A DNA stretch of 64,000 nt from NCBI GenBank assembly GCA_031256975.1, contig JAIRPN010000016.1, forward strand, positions 303,169 to 367,168, read 5' to 3'. Each line of letters begins with the position of its first letter. Position 1 is the first letter of the stretch. This document shows positions 61,532 through 64,000 of the stretch, one piece after another. Under the pieces are notes generated by a model. It was not told the DNA's origin. It worked only from the letters and a program-made list of their open reading frames with translations, and ran no database searches. The stretch comes from Verrucomicrobiales bacterium (GTDB lineage Bacteria; Verrucomicrobiota; Verrucomicrobiia; Methylacidiphilales; JAAUTS01). The position numbers and the translations under genes are program-made.

Positions 61532-63783
61532 TAAGCCAAACCGCCATCCCGGTAGGGCTTGCCATTGACCGTGATCACATAACCGTTGGCGTCACGTTTC
61601 ACTTCAATCGCGTATTCCTTGCCGCGCAACTGCCGTGTCACTTTGATTTGATTCCAGCCGCTTGGCAGACAGGGCTTGATGATTAGCCCCTTGTAACCCG
61701 GCTGGATACCGCAGAAATATTCCAGCACCGCGCGGAACATCCAGCCGGCACTGCCCGTGATCCAGCCGCTGATGGAATCGCCGGCACGACCATTAGCGGG
61801 CCCGAGATACTGGTTGGTAAAAGCGTAAGGTTCGCAACCGGAGACCGACGACGGATGCTGCGGGTTGTCCGGCATCACCTTGTACCAGCTCGCCAAACCC
61901 TTGTCAGCCCGCCCCGCCTCGATGTCCGCAACAATCTTGAACGCCGTGCCGTGGCAATAGGGCGTGCCGTTTTCATACATGCCCGGCAACAGCATGGTCA
62001 CACGGCCCACGTTTTCATCCTTGGCGGTATAATGCGGTGTCAAGGTTAGCGAACCGTGCTCGCTTTCCAGCAACTCATCAACGGCTCGCCAGCATTTTTG
62101 CAAGCGCTCGCCCTTGGCGATGCCGGTAAGCGACGCCCAGGTCTGGGTGTTGAGGAAAATCTTTCCTTCACGGTTAGCGTGCGAACCGACCGGATTGCCA
62201 AAATCACTCCATCCGGCCAGATACCAGTTTCCGTCCCAGCCATGTTGTTCAATCGCCGCGAGAATTTTCCCGGCGCGCTCTTGCATTTCCACCGCCAATG
62301 ACGGATCGTTCAGCAATTCGGTCGCCATCTCGGCGATGACATTCAGGCTGTAATACAGCGCCATTGAGGTCCAGACACTTTCACCCTTGCCACCGCGCCC
62401 CATCCAGTTGAGCGAGTCGTTCCAGTCGCCTTCATGTGCCAGCACCAATCCATGCGCCCCCAGATCGGTGCTCAGGTGCCTCACGCCAAGCAACATGTGC
62501 TCAAGCACCGTTGCCTCGCCCTTGTCCAGATACGGCACTTTTTCCGCTAACAACGAAACGTCGCCCGTCTCTTTCAAATACGCGGCGATGGTCGGCGCGA
62601 TCCACGCCGGACCGTCGGAGTAATGATGCGGTTGCAGGGGCAGCCACCCGCGCACGGCATGGCCGTCGCTGTGCTGGTGGCGCAAAGTCTCGATGATTTT
62701 CGCCCTCGCTAATGGCGAATTGAACGGGGCAATGCCCCAGGCATCCTGCAAGGTGTCGCGGAATCCGCGCGCGCCGTCGCGACCAAACTCAACGCAGAGC
62801 TGGATCTGCTGCTTGGCCCAAATATTCACCAGGCGATTGATGGCCGGATCCGGCGTCTCGATCCAGACCTTTTCCAGCATCGATTGTTTTTCACCGATCA
62901 ATTTTTCCCACGCCGCGGCACGGTAATCCGCAGGCAGCACTTTTTGGATCAGCCTGGCCTTTTCTTCCTCCGTGTTGAAACTGCCCAGCAACACGGTAAT
63001 GGTTTTGCTGGCACCCGCGGTTAGCAAAACCTCGATCGCCAAGGCGCCGGCAAGTTCCTCGCACCACGACTCCGCACAGCTCATCCTGCCGTCCTCAATC
63101 GCGCGCGGTGATGCGGGCGAACCGAACGGCCCGAGAAAATCACGCCGCCCGCCGCACCATTGTGTTACCTTGCCATCGGTGGCAACAAAGGCGTTGTAAC
63201 GGTCATGCGGACGTTCGTCCGAGGTGTTGTAGCTCGACACCGCCTTTAGCGCCGGATCATAGCTGCTGCGCAGGTAGGAATACGGGCTGCTGAAAGTCGC
63301 GTAACCGCCCAGCAACCATTCGACATAGGGCGCCAGCCACAAGGTCTTGCTCTCATTGGAACTGTTGGTCAGGACGAATTCCCAGATTTCCACCGGTTCG
63401 TCCGGCGCCAGAAAAACCCGCGATTCGCAACGAATGTTTTTATATTCGGTGATGAACTTGGAGTAACCCAGCCCGACATGCGTCGTCAGCTTCGCCCCGT
63501 CGCGGTTGGCGGGCAGCAGGCCGCTGCTCCAGTATTCGCCGCTGGCCATGTCGCGCAGGTAAAAATAACGCCGCCCGTCGCGAACCAGCCGCACCCGCCC
63601 CTGCGGATGATTGTACATCAGGGTCTGGTTGTTGAACACGCCATCGCCGCCGCCGAACTGGTTGACCCCGCTAATGACGGTGTCGTTCCACAAAAAATTA
63701 ATCTGCGCGCGTGGCGGGGCGAAGGGTTCGGTAATGATGTATTCCTTGTCGTCCGCCGAAAAATGTCCGAATGGTTTAGTCAT
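61528..63783 (-). CDS. GH94-family glycoside phosphorylase
   Basis: 751 residues without a signal peptide. An N-terminal beta-sandwich ('YWSSGLLPANRDGAKLTTHVGLGYSKF', 'ESRVFLAPDEPVEIWEFVLTN') precedes an (alpha/alpha)6 barrel with 'GFRDTLQDAWGI', 'HSDGHAVRGWLPLQPHHYSDGPAWI' and the catalytic-acid region 'LAHEGDWNDSLNWMGRGGKGESVW' (near 451-454). GH94 enzymes phosphorolyse cellobiose, chitobiose or laminaribiose to a sugar-1-phosphate. In a glucomannan locus cellobiose or cello-oligosaccharides is a sensible guess. Its 3' end overlaps the ABC gene by 4 bases, convergent. Confidence 0.85.
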   Translation of the reverse strand: MTKPFGHFSADDKEYIITEPFAPPRAQINFLWNDTVISGVNQFGGGDGVFNNQTLMYNHPQGRVRLVRDGRRYFYLRDMASGEYWSSGLLPANRDGAKLTTHVGLGYSKFITEYKNIRCESRVFLAPDEPVEIWEFVLTNSSNESKTLWLAPYVEWLLGGYATFSSPYSYLRSSYDPALKAVSSYNTSDERPHDRYNAFVATDGKVTQWCGGRRDFLGPFGSPASPRAIEDGRMSCAESWCEELAGALAIEVLLTAGASKTITVLLGSFNTEEEKARLIQKVLPADYRAAAWEKLIGEKQSMLEKVWIETPDPAINRLVNIWAKQQIQLCVEFGRDGARGFRDTLQDAWGIAPFNSPLARAKIIETLRHQHSDGHAVRGWLPLQPHHYSDGPAWIAPTIAAYLKETGDVSLLAEKVPYLDKGEATVLEHMLLGVRHLSTDLGAHGLVLAHEGDWNDSLNWMGRGGKGESVWTSMALYYSLNVIAEMATELLNDPSLAVEMQERAGKILAAIEQHGWDGNWYLAGWSDFGNPVGSHANREGKIFLNTQTWASLTGIAKGERLQKCWRAVDELLESEHGSLTLTPHYTAKDENVGRVTMLLPGMYENGTPYCHGTAFKIVADIEAGRADKGLASWYKVMPDNPQHPSSVSGCEPYAFTNQYLGPANGRAGDSISGWITGSAGWMFRAVLEYFCGIQPGYKGLIIKPCLPSGWNQIKVTRQLRGKEYAIEVKRDANGYVITVNGKPYRDGGLAY

Positions 63784-63873
63784 AGATGCAAATGATGTTG
63801 TGAATCTGGCCGGAAGCAGTCAATGGACTGTTCCCGACCGGATTTGTGTTTATTTATGATCCCGCCATTAGCG

Positions 63874-64000
63874 TCAGCGCCTGCCATAAGTTTTCACATA
63901 ATCGAGCAACAGGTCCACGGTGCTGAAGGCCAGACCGGTGACGGTGTCCGCCGCGCCGTAATAAAACGCAATGCGCCCGGTCTTCTCATCGACCAGCGCC
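63874..64000 (-). CDS. C-terminal end of a GH130-like mannoside phosphorylase (partial)
   Basis: Last 41 codons of a gene that runs off the window end. Reading frame '...DEKTGRIAFYYGAADTVTGLA' followed by 'FSTVDLLLDYVKTYGRR' and stop. The 'YYGAADT..GLA' block followed by 't.d.Ll.y' is the characteristic C-terminus of GH130 enzymes such as mannosylglucose or mannobiose phosphorylases. It lies upstream of the GH94 gene on the same strand (90-base gap) and would complete a phosphorolytic mannan pathway. Confidence 0.7.
   Translation of the reverse strand, partial: ALVDEKTGRIAFYYGAADTVTGLAFSTVDLLLDYVKTYGRR

Noticed and set aside
1..64000. Recurring TTAGCG words as a CRISPR or tandem-repeat array
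   Set aside because: Copies are scattered, irregularly spaced, on both strands and mostly inside genes.

Overview
The window looks like a chromosome segment of a Verrucomicrobiota bacterium (GC-rich, Gram-negative). The strongest evidence is a complete Verru_Chthon pseudopilin cassette (B-C-A-D, 41.7-47.5 kb), supported by two PEP-CTERM proteins, several LacI/AraC regulators and many glycoside hydrolases. No tRNA, rRNA, CRISPR array, insertion sequence or phage gene was recognised, and no gene-free stretch exceeds 300 bases.

Layout. 0-6.7 kb: envelope genes on the minus strand. These are an LptE-like lipoprotein and a BamD-like protein, DUF4190 membrane proteins, and a four-gene run (PAP2 phosphatase, ArnT-like and ArnC-like glycosyltransferases, LAB_N protein) that looks like a lipid A modification unit. 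6.7-12.7 kb: a LolA-like protein, a PHP phosphoesterase, a rhomboid protease, GlnE and an outer-membrane barrel. 12.9-20.7 kb: the classic infC-rpmI-rplT-pheS locus. It is interrupted between rplT and pheS by a four-gene unit: nucleotidyltransferase, HPr-kinase-like protein, PqqD-like protein and a protein with four GT2 domains. infC has no canonical start codon and appears to begin at AUA. 20.7-27.4 kb: DUF3147 protein, NtrB/NtrC-like two-component pair, Xer recombinase, RNase III, PrmC and an amidase-like lipoprotein. 27.5-31.8 kb: an amino-sugar unit (AraC regulator; GH20, PIG-L deacetylase, NagB). 31.9-35.4 kb: an EIIA-like protein coupled to an MgtA-type Mg2+ ATPase. 35.5-41.7 kb: a LacI-controlled glycan unit (MFS transporter, agarase-like hydrolase, stand-alone beta-domain protein). 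41.7-47.5 kb: the Verru_Chthon cassette. 47.6-64 kb: a probable (galacto)(gluco)mannan utilisation locus with GH26, an SGNH acetylesterase, GH36, GH5, GH42, an ABC transporter, GH94 and the C-terminus of a GH130 phosphorylase, together with LacI and AraC regulators and the PEP-CTERM proteins.

Two patterns cut across genes. First, the hexamer TTAGCG/CGCTAA occurs about 110 times by hand count, against roughly 30 expected from base composition. It is dense in housekeeping genes and sparse in the rplT-pheS insert and the amino-sugar unit. Second, a bipartite element, palindrome TTGAC(A/T)GTCAA followed at fixed spacing by TTG, lies upstream of five genes in the mannan region and looks like a dedicated promoter or operator class. 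A different palindrome family with a CATATG-like core sits at the start codons of the LacI-linked units.
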